64,000 nucleotides of DNA, taken from Mycolicibacterium rhodesiae. GTDB lineage: Bacteria; Actinomycetota; Actinomycetes; Mycobacteriales; Mycobacteriaceae. This document shows, one piece after another, positions 43,131 through 50,841 of this stretch. The stretch's first letter is position 1, and each line of letters opens with the position of its first letter. The notes under the pieces were generated by a model. The model saw only the letters and a program-made list of their open reading frames with translations, made no database searches and was not told where the DNA came from. The stretch lies in NCBI RefSeq assembly GCF_002086695.1, contig NZ_MVIH01000009.1:124001-188000 (forward strand). The letters run 5' to 3'. The translations under genes were made by a program, and so were the position numbers.

Positions 43131-43525
43131 GCGGTCAGCGCCGCGATCGCGGCGCCGAGCTTGTCGGCCACTTCCTGTGCGACGGGCTGAAGCTGCGGTT
43201 CTTCGGTCACGTCCACGAGCAGCTGCGGGTTCATCGCCTCGACAAGCGTGCGGCCCGAATCATCGGGGTCGCTGCGAACGACGACGTTGCACGGAAGCAG
43301 CAAGCCTATCTGCCGATCGACCCCGATCGCACGGTGCGCCAACGGTGGGTTGCAGGCACCGAGAATCAGATAGTTCTCCATGTCTTCGTTGAGCTTGTTC
43401 TTCATCGTCGCCTTGACATCTATTTCGGTGAGCACACCAAAACCCTGATCTGCCAGAGCTTTACGTGTTCGCGCGACGGCATCGTCGAAGGGCGTGTCGA
43501 GACTGGCGGTTAACGCGATGCTCAT
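43127..43525 (-). CDS. DUF302 protein
   Basis: A 132-residue single-domain DUF302 protein: the start LDTPFDDAVARTRKALADQGFGVLTEIDVKATMKNKL, then YLILGACNPPLAHRAIGVDRQIGLLLPCNVVVRSD. Two cysteines (about 58 and 79) sit in the conserved ACNP and LPCNVV positions. The domain's function is not established, but its genes often lie near metal or sulphur-stress genes. It is 43 bp downstream of the CsoR-family gene on the same strand, so it is probably in its regulon. Confidence 0.85.
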   Translation of the reverse strand: MSIALTASLDTPFDDAVARTRKALADQGFGVLTEIDVKATMKNKLNEDMENYLILGACNPPLAHRAIGVDRQIGLLLPCNVVVRSDPDDSGRTLVEAMNPQLLVDVTEEPQLQPVAQEVADKLGAAIAALTA

Positions 43526-43568
43526 GATGACTCCTTTGTCGTCGAAAGCTATGCGAGAAGCGAGGAAG

Positions 43569-43838
43569 CTACGCGAGCGCGAGGAACAGCTTCTCCAGCT
43601 CGGCCTCGGTCATGGGCTTGTCCGCCCCGGATGCCTCACCGGTGACGCAATCCCTCAATCCGGTGGCGACGATCTTGAAGCCGGCACGGTCGAGGGCGCG
43701 TGATACGGCCGCCAATTGGGTGACCACGTCTTTACAGTCGCGTCCCTGCTCGATCATCGAGATGACACCACCCAGCTGACCTTGTGCCCGGCGCAGCCGG
43801 TTGAGCACCGCTTCGATGGCGTCCTGATCGCCGACCAT
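43569..43838 (-). CDS. CsoR-family repressor lacking the copper His (CstR-like?)
   Basis: An 89-residue all-helical DUF156 regulator: VLNRLRRAQGQLGGVISMIEQGRDCKDVVTQLAAVSRALDRAGFKIVATGLRDCV. CsoR senses Cu(I) through Cys-His-Cys. Here Cys35 and Cys64 are kept, but position 60, where the His should be, is Gly, and there is no histidine anywhere in the protein. Members with only two cysteines (CstR) respond to persulphide. The ligand here is thus uncertain. Copper sensing is unlikely in the classical way. Three sites of the family's palindrome type lie in its divergent promoter region. Confidence 0.88.
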   Translation of the reverse strand: MVGDQDAIEAVLNRLRRAQGQLGGVISMIEQGRDCKDVVTQLAAVSRALDRAGFKIVATGLRDCVTGEASGADKPMTEAELEKLFLALA

Positions 43839-43871
43839 GGTGAATCCCTTCGTTCGTTACTTAGTGTCAGC

Positions 43872-43887
43872 TTACCCGTGGGGGTAT
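43872..43887. promoter_or_regulatory. CsoR-family operator 1 (repressor promoter)
   Basis: TACCC-GTGG-GGGTA, a perfect 5-4-5 inverted repeat, 34 bp upstream of the repressor start. This is the TACCC-N4-GGGTA form bound by CsoR/RicR/CstR proteins, so it is probably for autoregulation of the repressor-DUF302 unit. Confidence 0.7.
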
Positions 43888-43946
43888 CTAGCGTGCATAA
43901 CAACCGCGCCCGGCGGGTCCATTCCCCGCTCACACTCCCGCCGGCT

Positions 43947-43960
43947 TACCCCCATGGGCG
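43947..43960. promoter_or_regulatory. Degenerate CsoR-type site (middle)
   Basis: TACCC-CCAT-GGGCG keeps the left half-site and GGG of the right half. It lies between the two better sites and could aid cooperative binding, or be a decayed copy. Confidence 0.35.
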
Positions 43961-43980
43961 TCCCCCGCGATCGGGAATAC

Positions 43981-43996
43981 ATACCCCCAGGGGTAT
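43981..43996. promoter_or_regulatory. CsoR-family operator 2 (Cys-rich peptide promoter)
   Basis: ATACCC-CCAG-GGGTAT, arms fully complementary, 89 bp upstream of the Cys-rich peptide start. This is the best match of the three sites and is placed to control transcription to the right. Confidence 0.72.
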
Positions 43997-44085
43997 GTAG
44001 TACAGGCTGACGGATCGTCGCAGGCGGGCTCCGAAAGAGAAAGTCTCGACGAGGTGACCGTAAGTCAACGAAAGGAATTCGGATC

Positions 44086-44223
44086 ATGTGCTACGCAGTC
44101 AACTGCCCGGCCTGCGGCAAGACGACGTGGGACGGCTGTGGCCAACACGTCGAAGGCGTGATGCGCGCCATCCCGCCCGAACAGCGCTGTCAGTGCAATG
44201 GGCGCACAGAGCCGCGCCGGTGA
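44086..44223 (+). CDS. 45-residue Cys-rich peptide
   Basis: A short gene, ATG 44086 to TGA 44223, with AAAGGA upstream at 44071-44076. The peptide starts MCYAVNCPACGKTTWDGCGQ and has six cysteines in CxxC-type spacing (Cys2, 7, 10, 18, 35, 37) plus one His, like a small zinc or copper binder. It is not like mycobacterial MymT in sequence. It lies downstream of the best CsoR-type operator, so it is probably induced by the same signal as the DUF302 gene. A role in metal or sulphur handling is inferred only from this. Confidence 0.72.
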   Translation: MCYAVNCPACGKTTWDGCGQHVEGVMRAIPPEQRCQCNGRTEPRR

Positions 44224-44250
44224 TCGCGGGCTCCGGGGACAGCTGACGGT

Positions 44251-44739
44251 CTAGTCGAGCGAGCCCGGCGGACGAGACACGCACTGCGCCGAGTAGAGCT
44301 CGACACCCAGCTTGTTCATCAACTCGAGTTGCGTCTCGAGGTAGTCGATGTGGTGTTCCTCGTCGGCAACGATGTCCTCGAAGAGGTTGGCCGTGGTCGA
44401 GTCCTGCTTCTCGCGGCACAGCACGATGGCCGGCTTCAACCGGTTGACCACTTCGTACTCCAGCGCCAGGTCGCTCTCGAACTGTTCGCGAATCGTCTGG
44501 CCGATGTTCAGCGTGCCGATCCGTTGGTAGTTGGGCAGCCCATCGAGGATCAGGATCCGGTCGGTGACGCGCTCGGCGTGGCGCATTTCGTCGAACGACT
44601 CGTCGCGGGTGTGCTTGGCCAGCTCGGTGAAGCCCCAGTTGTCCTGCATCTTGGAGTGCAGGAAGTACTGATTGATTGCGGTCAGTTCGCTTGTCAGCTG
44701 CTGATTCAGGAGCGTGAGAACCTCGCTGTCGCCTTGCAT
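44251..44739 (-). CDS. bfrA: Bacterioferritin (BfrA type)
   Basis: A 162-residue iron-storage subunit that forms 24-mer shells. MQGDSEVLTLLNQQLTSELTAINQYFLHSKMQDNWG starts the four-helix bundle. Ferroxidase residues are seen in ELTAINQYF (Glu18), ESFDEMRHAERV (Glu51, His54; Met52 is the haem ligand) and DEEHHIDYLE (Glu/His near 127-130). The length and sequence match M. tuberculosis BfrA (Rv1876). It is divergent from irtA, with 419 bp between. It should store iron taken up by IrtAB, with Fe(II) oxidised at the dinuclear centre. Confidence 0.95.
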   Translation of the reverse strand: MQGDSEVLTLLNQQLTSELTAINQYFLHSKMQDNWGFTELAKHTRDESFDEMRHAERVTDRILILDGLPNYQRIGTLNIGQTIREQFESDLALEYEVVNRLKPAIVLCREKQDSTTANLFEDIVADEEHHIDYLETQLELMNKLGVELYSAQCVSRPPGSLD

Positions 44740-45158
44740 TTACTTTCTCCTGTCATCGCACTGACGCAACAATTAGCGGGGCTGCCGAATTGTGCTGAAT
44801 CTACTCAATACCGTATGGGGTGAATCTAGTACAGGACCACCGCGTGCGTGCCGCTTATCAGCGCAAGATCGGTGTTGTCGCGCTTGCACTTTGGCACGTC
44901 GCGTGACCGTCGGCAACTTAGATGAGGCTGGGCTGTCCTCGCGACAATACAGTTTGGCCTGCGCCTGGTTTTGACCGCAATAAGCCCCGAACAACGCCTC
45001 GCATTTAGTAATTTTCGCGAACGAAATTTTCGGTATTCGACGCGACGACTTGTCCGCCCACGCGCGGGACCGCCCGATGCGCGACAGGTAGGCCTGGCGA
45101 GTTAGTTAGCTTAGGTTAAGCTAACTAACTCGATGATTCGCGAGCAGAGGACACCGTG
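44740..45158. other. Shared bfrA-irtA intergenic region
   Basis: 419 bp without a gene. It holds the IdeR box near irtA, an AT-rich island (about 45006-45037, with AATTTTCGCGAACGAAATTTT in part) and a weak IdeR-like match at 44918 towards bfrA. No small ORF with a ribosome-binding site and no RNA structure was recognised. Confidence 0.6.
45101..45129. promoter_or_regulatory. IdeR iron box within a long palindrome
   Basis: TTAGCTTAGGTTAAGCTAA at 45106-45124 matches 16 of 19 bases of the IdeR consensus. It sits in a longer palindrome with 13-bp arms (45101-45113 and 45117-45129), 30 bp upstream of the irtA ATG. Iron-loaded IdeR would block the irtA promoter, so irtAB should be on in low iron. 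Confidence 0.88.
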
Positions 45159-47735
45159 ATGGGACGAGGTTTCCAGGGCGCCATGCTGCGCGGATTCGGC
45201 GGGCGCGACCACCTCGCCACCGTCGAACAGGTCGAGCACATCGCACCCCACTGCGTCCGGATCACCATGTCCTCGCCGACCTTGTTCGACGACGTCGACG
45301 CCGGGCCGACAACCTGGCTGCGGTTCTGGTTCCCCGATCCGGCCGGGGGAACCACCGAGTTCCAGCGCGCCTACACGATCGTCTGGGCCGACGCCGACGC
45401 CGGCCGCTTCGCCATCGACGTCGTGCTCCACGAGCCTGCCGGCCCAGCCTGCACGTGGGCTTCGACCGCCGCACCCGGCATGACGATTCCGGCGGTGTCG
45501 CTGGGCTCGTCGCCGTTCGTGGTGCCCGAGGAACTCCCGGCGGGCTTCCTGCTCATCGGTGACTCGGCGTCCATCCCGGCGATCAACTCGATCATCGCCG
45601 CGTTGCCCCCCGAGGTCGACATCGAGGTGTACCTCGAACGCCATTGCGAGAACGACGAACTCATCCCACTCGCCGAGCACCCGCGTCGCCGCCTACATTG
45701 GGTGACGCGAATCGACGACATGTCGCTGGCAGCAGCCATCGAGGACCGGGACTGGTCCAACTGGTCGGCTTGGGCCGGACCAGAGGCCGGTGCGCTCAAA
45801 CACCTGCGGAAAAGGCTCAAAGACAAGTTCGGATTCCCCAAGACCGAAGTGAAGGCCCAGGCGTACTGGACGCAGGGGCGCGAGATGGGCAGCAGCCGCG
45901 ACGACGACGCCCCTCCGCCAGCCGCTGAAACCCCCGCAACCACAACGGAGCCGCCGGCGCACTCGACGGCCGCCAAGGGGACGTGGCGTTCCCAAGCGGG
46001 CAAAGAGCTTCTCGCACCGGTGAAGTCACAGCTGATCGTCGCCGGCGTGCTACAGGCATTGCTCACCCTGCTGCAGCTCGCTCCGTTCGTGGTCCTGGCC
46101 GAGCTGGCGCAGCAGCTGCTCAGCGGCGCCGACCAATCCCGGGTGTGGAACACGGTGACCGTGTTCGTCGTGCTGCTGACCACCGGCACCACGCTGGGAG
46201 CGGTTCTGGTGTTGTGGCTGCATGTGGTCGACATGCGGTTCAGCGCTGAGGTGCGGCGCCGACTGCTCGACAAGCTGGCCCGAATGCCGTTGGGCTGGTT
46301 CACCGATCGCGGATCGGGCTCGGTGAAGAAGCTCATCCAGGACGACACCCTGTCGCTGCACTATCTGGTGACGCACGCGGTGTGCGACGCGGTCGCGGCG
46401 GTAGTCGCGCCGGTCGCGGTGCTGATCTATCTGTTCGCCGTCGACTGGGGCATGGCACTGATCCTGTTCCTGCCGATCCTCGTCTACATCGTCACCACTT
46501 GGACCATGGTCTATCAAAGCGGCCCGAAGATCGCCGAGGCATCCCGCTGGGCCGAGCAGATGAACGGCGAGTCGGCGGCATTCCTGGAAGGCCAGCCGGT
46601 GATTCGGGTGTTCGGCGGCGCGGCGGCCTCATCGTTCCGCCGCCGACTGGACGGATACATCGCGTTCCTCAACGAATGGCAGCGCCCGTTCATCGGCAAG
46701 AAGACTTTCATGGATCTGGTGACCCGACCGAGCACGTTCTTGTGGCTCATCGTCACAGCGGGCACCGCGTTCGTGGCCGCCGGCTGGACGACGCCCACCG
46801 CCCTGCTGCCATTCCTGGTGCTGGGCACCACCTTCGGCAGCCGTCTACTGGGCATCGCCTACGGACTCGGCGGCATCCGGGAAGGCACGCAGGCTGCCCG
46901 GCGCATCGCGGTCACACTCGACGAACCCGAATTGACCACCCGGCCTGAGGAACTCCCGGGATCCCCCGCGGCGGCCGGCGTGACTTTCGACGCCGTCGGC
47001 TTCGGTTATCGCCCGGCGGTGCCGGTGATCCACGACGTGACGCTGACCCTGACGGCGGGAACGGTGACGGCGCTGGTCGGGCCGTCCGGGTCGGGCAAGT
47101 CCACCCTGGCGGCACTGCTGGCGCGTTTCCACGACGTCGACACCGGCGCGATCCGGATCGATGGCCGGGACATCCGCACCATGTCCCCCGACGAGTTGTA
47201 CACCCGGGTCGGCTTCGTGTTCCAGGATGTTCAGCTGGTCGCAGGCACCGTGCGGGACAACATCGCGCTCGCCCGGCCGCAGGCCGCTCTCGCCGAGATC
47301 GAACGCGCAGCGCGCACCGCGCAGATCCACGACCGAATCGTGCAATTGCCCGGCGGGTACGACACCGTCATCGGGGCGAACACCCCGCTGTCGGGCGGTG
47401 AAAAGCAACGCCTCACGATCGCCCGTGCGCTGCTGGCCGACACCCCGATCCTGATCCTCGACGAGGCCACAGCCTTCGCCGATCCCGAATCCGAGTATCT
47501 GGTGCAGCAGGCGTTGAGCTCGTTGATCGCCAACCGCACGGTCCTGGTGATCGCCCACCGCCTGCACACCATCACCGGTGCCGATCAGATCGTGGTGCTC
47601 GACGGTGGCCGCATAGCCGAGGCCGGCACCCATCCGCAGCTGCTCGCCGCCGACGGCCGCTACCGACGCCTGTGGGAGGGGCGCACGTACAGTTCCGTGC
47701 CCGCTGGTGCGCTGACCGGCGAGGTCGCGCGATGA
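45159..47735 (+). CDS. irtA: Siderophore importer IrtA (ABC exporter fold with ferric reductase domain)
   Basis: An 858-residue protein. Residues about 10-250 form the FAD-binding siderophore-interacting domain (LRFWFPDPAGGTTEFQRAYTIV, LLIGDSASIPAINSIIAALP), which reduces ferric carboxymycobactin in the cytoplasm. A short linker leads to six membrane helices (about 290-590) and an ATPase domain with GPSGSGKST (about 640), LSGGEKQRLTIARALL and DEATAFADPESE. IrtA works as a heterodimer with IrtB. ATG 45159 matches the M. tuberculosis N-terminus. A GTG one codon earlier also exists. IdeR box upstream. Confidence 0.96.
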   Translation: MGRGFQGAMLRGFGGRDHLATVEQVEHIAPHCVRITMSSPTLFDDVDAGPTTWLRFWFPDPAGGTTEFQRAYTIVWADADAGRFAIDVVLHEPAGPACTWASTAAPGMTIPAVSLGSSPFVVPEELPAGFLLIGDSASIPAINSIIAALPPEVDIEVYLERHCENDELIPLAEHPRRRLHWVTRIDDMSLAAAIEDRDWSNWSAWAGPEAGALKHLRKRLKDKFGFPKTEVKAQAYWTQGREMGSSRDDDAPPPAAETPATTTEPPAHSTAAKGTWRSQAGKELLAPVKSQLIVAGVLQALLTLLQLAPFVVLAELAQQLLSGADQSRVWNTVTVFVVLLTTGTTLGAVLVLWLHVVDMRFSAEVRRRLLDKLARMPLGWFTDRGSGSVKKLIQDDTLSLHYLVTHAVCDAVAAVVAPVAVLIYLFAVDWGMALILFLPILVYIVTTWTMVYQSGPKIAEASRWAEQMNGESAAFLEGQPVIRVFGGAAASSFRRRLDGYIAFLNEWQRPFIGKKTFMDLVTRPSTFLWLIVTAGTAFVAAGWTTPTALLPFLVLGTTFGSRLLGIAYGLGGIREGTQAARRIAVTLDEPELTTRPEELPGSPAAAGVTFDAVGFGYRPAVPVIHDVTLTLTAGTVTALVGPSGSGKSTLAALLARFHDVDTGAIRIDGRDIRTMSPDELYTRVGFVFQDVQLVAGTVRDNIALARPQAALAEIERAARTAQIHDRIVQLPGGYDTVIGANTPLSGGEKQRLTIARALLADTPILILDEATAFADPESEYLVQQALSSLIANRTVLVIAHRLHTITGADQIVVLDGGRIAEAGTHPQLLAADGRYRRLWEGRTYSSVPAGALTGEVAR

Positions 47736-49492
47736 TCCGTATCCTGATCCGGCTGATTCCCGCCCAGAATCGCGGACAGATCACCAGTTACGTTGCGCTG
47801 ACGCTCATTTCGGTGATTCTGCGGGCGGCCAGCGCACTGCTGCTGGTGCCGCTGCTCGCCGCGCTGTTCGGTCCACACGCGTCGGACGCATGGCCGTGGG
47901 TCGGGGCACTCACCGCCGTCACGGTCGGCGGGTGGGTGGTCGACATGGTGTTGGCCCGCATCGGTTTCAGTCTCGGCTTCACGCTGGCGGACACCACCCA
48001 GCACTCGATGGCCGACCGGCTCACCACCGTTCCGCTGCGGTGGTTCACCGCCGACAACACCGCGGTGGCACGTCAGGCCATCGCTGCCAGCGCGCCGGAG
48101 CTGGTCGGCTTCGTCGTAAACCTGCTGAGCCCCTTCGTCGGTGCGCTGCTGTTGCCCGCCGCGATCACCGCCGGCCTGTTCTTCGTCTCCTGGCAGGTCG
48201 GCCTGGCTGCGGCGATCGCGTTGCCGTTCCTCCTCGGGGCCCTGGTCGCCAGCCAGCGGCTGGTCCGCGCCGCCGACGCCGCCGACGCGAGCGCCCACAG
48301 TGCTCTCACCGAACGCCTCGTGGAATTCGCCCGCACCCAGCAGGCGTTGCGGGCCAGTCGCCGCGTCACCGCGGTCCGAAGCAAGACCGGGGAAGCTCTC
48401 ACGGCGGTCCGCGGCGCAACCGCGCGGCTGCTGCTATTCCAGATCCCCGGTCAGCTGTTGTTCAGCGTGGCCAGCCAGATCGCGCTCATCCTGCTGGCGG
48501 CCACCATCACGACACTGACACTGCGTGGCGAGCTCGGTGCGGCCGAGGCGGTGGCACTGGCGATCGTGATGGTGCGCTTCCTGGAACCGTTCACGGTGCT
48601 GGCCGACTTGTCGGGCGCGGTGGAGTCGTCGCGCGGCCTGCTGGGCCGGCTCGACACCGTCACCACAGCACCGCTGGCTGCACAGCCCGGGCGCGGTGCG
48701 CTGCCGCCGAGTGAATCATCGCCGCCCAGAATCGAATTCCGGTCTGTGGGCTTCGGCTACCAGGGAACCGAGGTGCTCAAGGACCTGTCGTTCACCCTCG
48801 AGCCGGGAACCACCACCGCGATCGTCGGGCCGTCGGGTTCCGGCAAGAGCACCATCCTGTCCCTCATCGCGGGACTGCACACCCCCGAGCGCGGTCAGAT
48901 TGTCGTCGGCGGCGCCAACAGCGCCGAGATGGATCCCGGCGCACGGCGCGCCTTGGTCAGTGTGGTGTTCCAGCATCCCTACCTGTTCGACGGAACGATC
49001 GCGGACAACATCCGCGTCGGGCATCCCGAGGCCGGCGATGAGGCACTGCACCAGGCGATGAGCTTGGCTCGCGTCGACGACATCGTCGAGCGCCTTCCCA
49101 ATGGCGCACAATCCCGAGTCGGCGAGGCTGGTACCGCCCTCTCCGGAGGTGAACGCCAACGGGTCAGCATCGCAAGAGCATTGCTCAAGCCGGCAGGCGT
49201 TCTGCTGATCGACGAAGCGACCAGCGCGCTCGACACCGAGAACGAAGCGGCGATCACCCAGGCGATCCATGACGATCCGCAGCCGCGGACCCGGGTGATC
49301 ATCGCGCACCGTCTCGACGCCATCCGGCACGCCGACCAGGTGTTGTTCGTCGACGCAGGCACGGTCGTCGAGCAGGGCAGCATCGACGAACTCACCGCTC
49401 ACGGTGGGCGCTTCGCCGAGTTCTGGCGTCAACAGGAATCCAGCGCCGGATGGCGGATTGCCGCGGATCCGGTCGGCCAGCAACTCGGTTGA
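47732..49492 (+). CDS. irtB: Siderophore importer subunit IrtB
   Basis: A 586-residue half-transporter with type IV exporter fold: six membrane helices (about 15-300), then an ATPase with VGPSGSGKSTILSLIAGL, VVFQHPYLFDGTIADNI, LSGGERQRVSIARALLKPAGVLLIDEATSALDTE. It lacks the siderophore-reducing domain of IrtA. The start ATG 47732 overlaps the irtA stop by 4 bp, so the subunits are co-translated for heterodimer assembly. Confidence 0.95.
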   Translation: MIRILIRLIPAQNRGQITSYVALTLISVILRAASALLLVPLLAALFGPHASDAWPWVGALTAVTVGGWVVDMVLARIGFSLGFTLADTTQHSMADRLTTVPLRWFTADNTAVARQAIAASAPELVGFVVNLLSPFVGALLLPAAITAGLFFVSWQVGLAAAIALPFLLGALVASQRLVRAADAADASAHSALTERLVEFARTQQALRASRRVTAVRSKTGEALTAVRGATARLLLFQIPGQLLFSVASQIALILLAATITTLTLRGELGAAEAVALAIVMVRFLEPFTVLADLSGAVESSRGLLGRLDTVTTAPLAAQPGRGALPPSESSPPRIEFRSVGFGYQGTEVLKDLSFTLEPGTTTAIVGPSGSGKSTILSLIAGLHTPERGQIVVGGANSAEMDPGARRALVSVVFQHPYLFDGTIADNIRVGHPEAGDEALHQAMSLARVDDIVERLPNGAQSRVGEAGTALSGGERQRVSIARALLKPAGVLLIDEATSALDTENEAAITQAIHDDPQPRTRVIIAHRLDAIRHADQVLFVDAGTVVEQGSIDELTAHGGRFAEFWRQQESSAGWRIAADPVGQQLG

Positions 49493-49545
49493 ATTTCTGA
49501 GGGCCGTGCCGTTTACCGACGGCCGGTCGCGGGCACGCCACCGCT

Positions 49546-49914
49546 ATGTCAGTGACAGCGTTCAAGGACCTTCCGCTGACCGACCGCGACCGCAAGTGGG
49601 ATGGCGACGCGGCCGAGAAGCGAGTCCGAAAATGGGCCGATGCCGAAGACCAACCGAACGAGAAGTATCGCGACGCACACGTCTGGTACGACGGCGACAA
49701 CAAAGACAACTTCACCGCCTACAAACTGCTGATCGCCGACGTCATCGACGGCAAGCTGACAGCGGTGCCGCGCGGGATCATGGCGGCCGGCGCGATCATG
49801 CAAGGCTCGCGTGGCGGTGTTGACCTGCCCGACAAGGACATCGAGCGGGTCAAGAGCCATCTCGCCAAGTACTACGCCAAGATGGACGAAACCGCGCCGT
49901 GGGAACGGGACTGA
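49546..49914 (+). CDS. Small protein resembling a segment of phage structural/protease proteins
   Basis: A 122-residue, very hydrophilic protein: FKDLPLTDRDRKWDGDAAEKRVRKWADAEDQPNEKYRDAHVWYDGDNKDNFTAYKLLIADVIDGKLTAVPRGIMAAGAIMQGSRGGVDLPDKDIERVKSHLAKYYAKM in blocks. From memory, the LPLxDRDRxWD ... Y/F-LPxADVxxGKLxAVP ... GGVDxP ... HLxxYY pattern occurs in phage-encoded proteins (prohead or portal region). Here it is a lone gene with no phage neighbours, so it may be a domesticated piece. Role unknown. Confidence 0.6.
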   Translation: MSVTAFKDLPLTDRDRKWDGDAAEKRVRKWADAEDQPNEKYRDAHVWYDGDNKDNFTAYKLLIADVIDGKLTAVPRGIMAAGAIMQGSRGGVDLPDKDIERVKSHLAKYYAKMDETAPWERD

Positions 49915-49938
49915 GCTTTCCTGAGCTAGATTGCGGGC

Positions 49939-50823
49939 GTGACTCGCCCCGCGCCGGGCGCAGGCCGGTTCGCCCCCAGCCCGTCCGCCGACCTGCACAT
50001 CGGCAACCTTCGCACCGCGGTGCTGGCATGGCTGTTCGCCCGCTCGACCGGCCGGAGCTTCCTGATGCGCGTCGAAGACCTCGACGACCGCACACACGAC
50101 GACGTCGCGCAACGCCAGCTCGCTGATCTGGCCGCCATCGGCGTCACGTGGGACGGTGAACCGCAATGGCAATCCCGGCAGCGGGAACGCTACGACACGG
50201 CGATCGCCGGGTTGGCGGAGCGCGACCTGGTGTACGAATGCTATTGCAGCAGAAAAGATATCCTCAGCGCGCCGCGCGCTCCGCACGCCCCGGAAGGGGC
50301 ATACCCGGGTACCTGCCGTGACCTGAATGCCGCCGAGCGGGCCGCCAAACGCGAAACGGGACGACCGCCGGCGCTGCGGCTGCGGGCCGATGCCGGCGAG
50401 TACACCGTCACCGACGTCATCCACGGCCGCTACACCGGGGTGGTGGACGACTTCGTGCTGCGTCGTGGTGACGGGGTGCCGGCCTACAACCTTGCCGTCG
50501 TCGTCGATGACGCGCGCTCCGGCATCGACCAGGTGGTCCGCGGCGACGACCTGCTGGCGTCCGCCCCTCGCCAGGCCTACCTGGCCCGGCTCCTCGGCTA
50601 TGGGCAGCCGGTATACGGTCACGTTCCCCTGGTCCTCAACGCCGAAGGCAAGCGGCTGGCCAAGCGCGACGGCGCGGTCACGCTGGCCGAACTCGGAGTG
50701 TCCAGAACGTTCGCCTTGATCACCGAATCGCTGGGCTGGCCGTCGTCGGATATGACTGACCTGCTGCGCCAATTCGACCCGGCCAGGTTGCCCCGCGAGC
50801 CGTGGGTGTATCAACCGGTTTGA
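49939..50823 (+). CDS. gluQ: Glutamyl-Q tRNA(Asp) synthetase
   Basis: A 294-residue truncated glutamyl-tRNA synthetase paralogue that attaches glutamate to queuosine in tRNA-Asp. GRFAPSPSADLHIGNLRTAVLAWLFA (class I HIGH-like), zinc-site cysteines in YECYCSRKD and YPGTC, and the KRLAKRDGAV (KMSKS-like) loop. No anticodon-binding domain, as expected. GTG start at 49939, 24 bp after the phage-like gene. Mycobacteria are generally thought to lack de novo queuosine synthesis, so the queuine source is an open point. Confidence 0.9.
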   Translation: MTRPAPGAGRFAPSPSADLHIGNLRTAVLAWLFARSTGRSFLMRVEDLDDRTHDDVAQRQLADLAAIGVTWDGEPQWQSRQRERYDTAIAGLAERDLVYECYCSRKDILSAPRAPHAPEGAYPGTCRDLNAAERAAKRETGRPPALRLRADAGEYTVTDVIHGRYTGVVDDFVLRRGDGVPAYNLAVVVDDARSGIDQVVRGDDLLASAPRQAYLARLLGYGQPVYGHVPLVLNAEGKRLAKRDGAVTLAELGVSRTFALITESLGWPSSDMTDLLRQFDPARLPREPWVYQPV

Positions 50824-50841
50824 TCGCAACCCTTGGCGGGC

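Noticed and set aside
43526..43568. Small gene between DUF302 and the CsoR-type gene
   Set aside because: Only 43 bp with no start and ribosome-binding site pair.
44918..44936. Second IdeR box towards bfrA (TTAGATGAGGCTGGGCTGT)
   Set aside because: Only about 12 of 19 bases match the consensus and the right half is poor.
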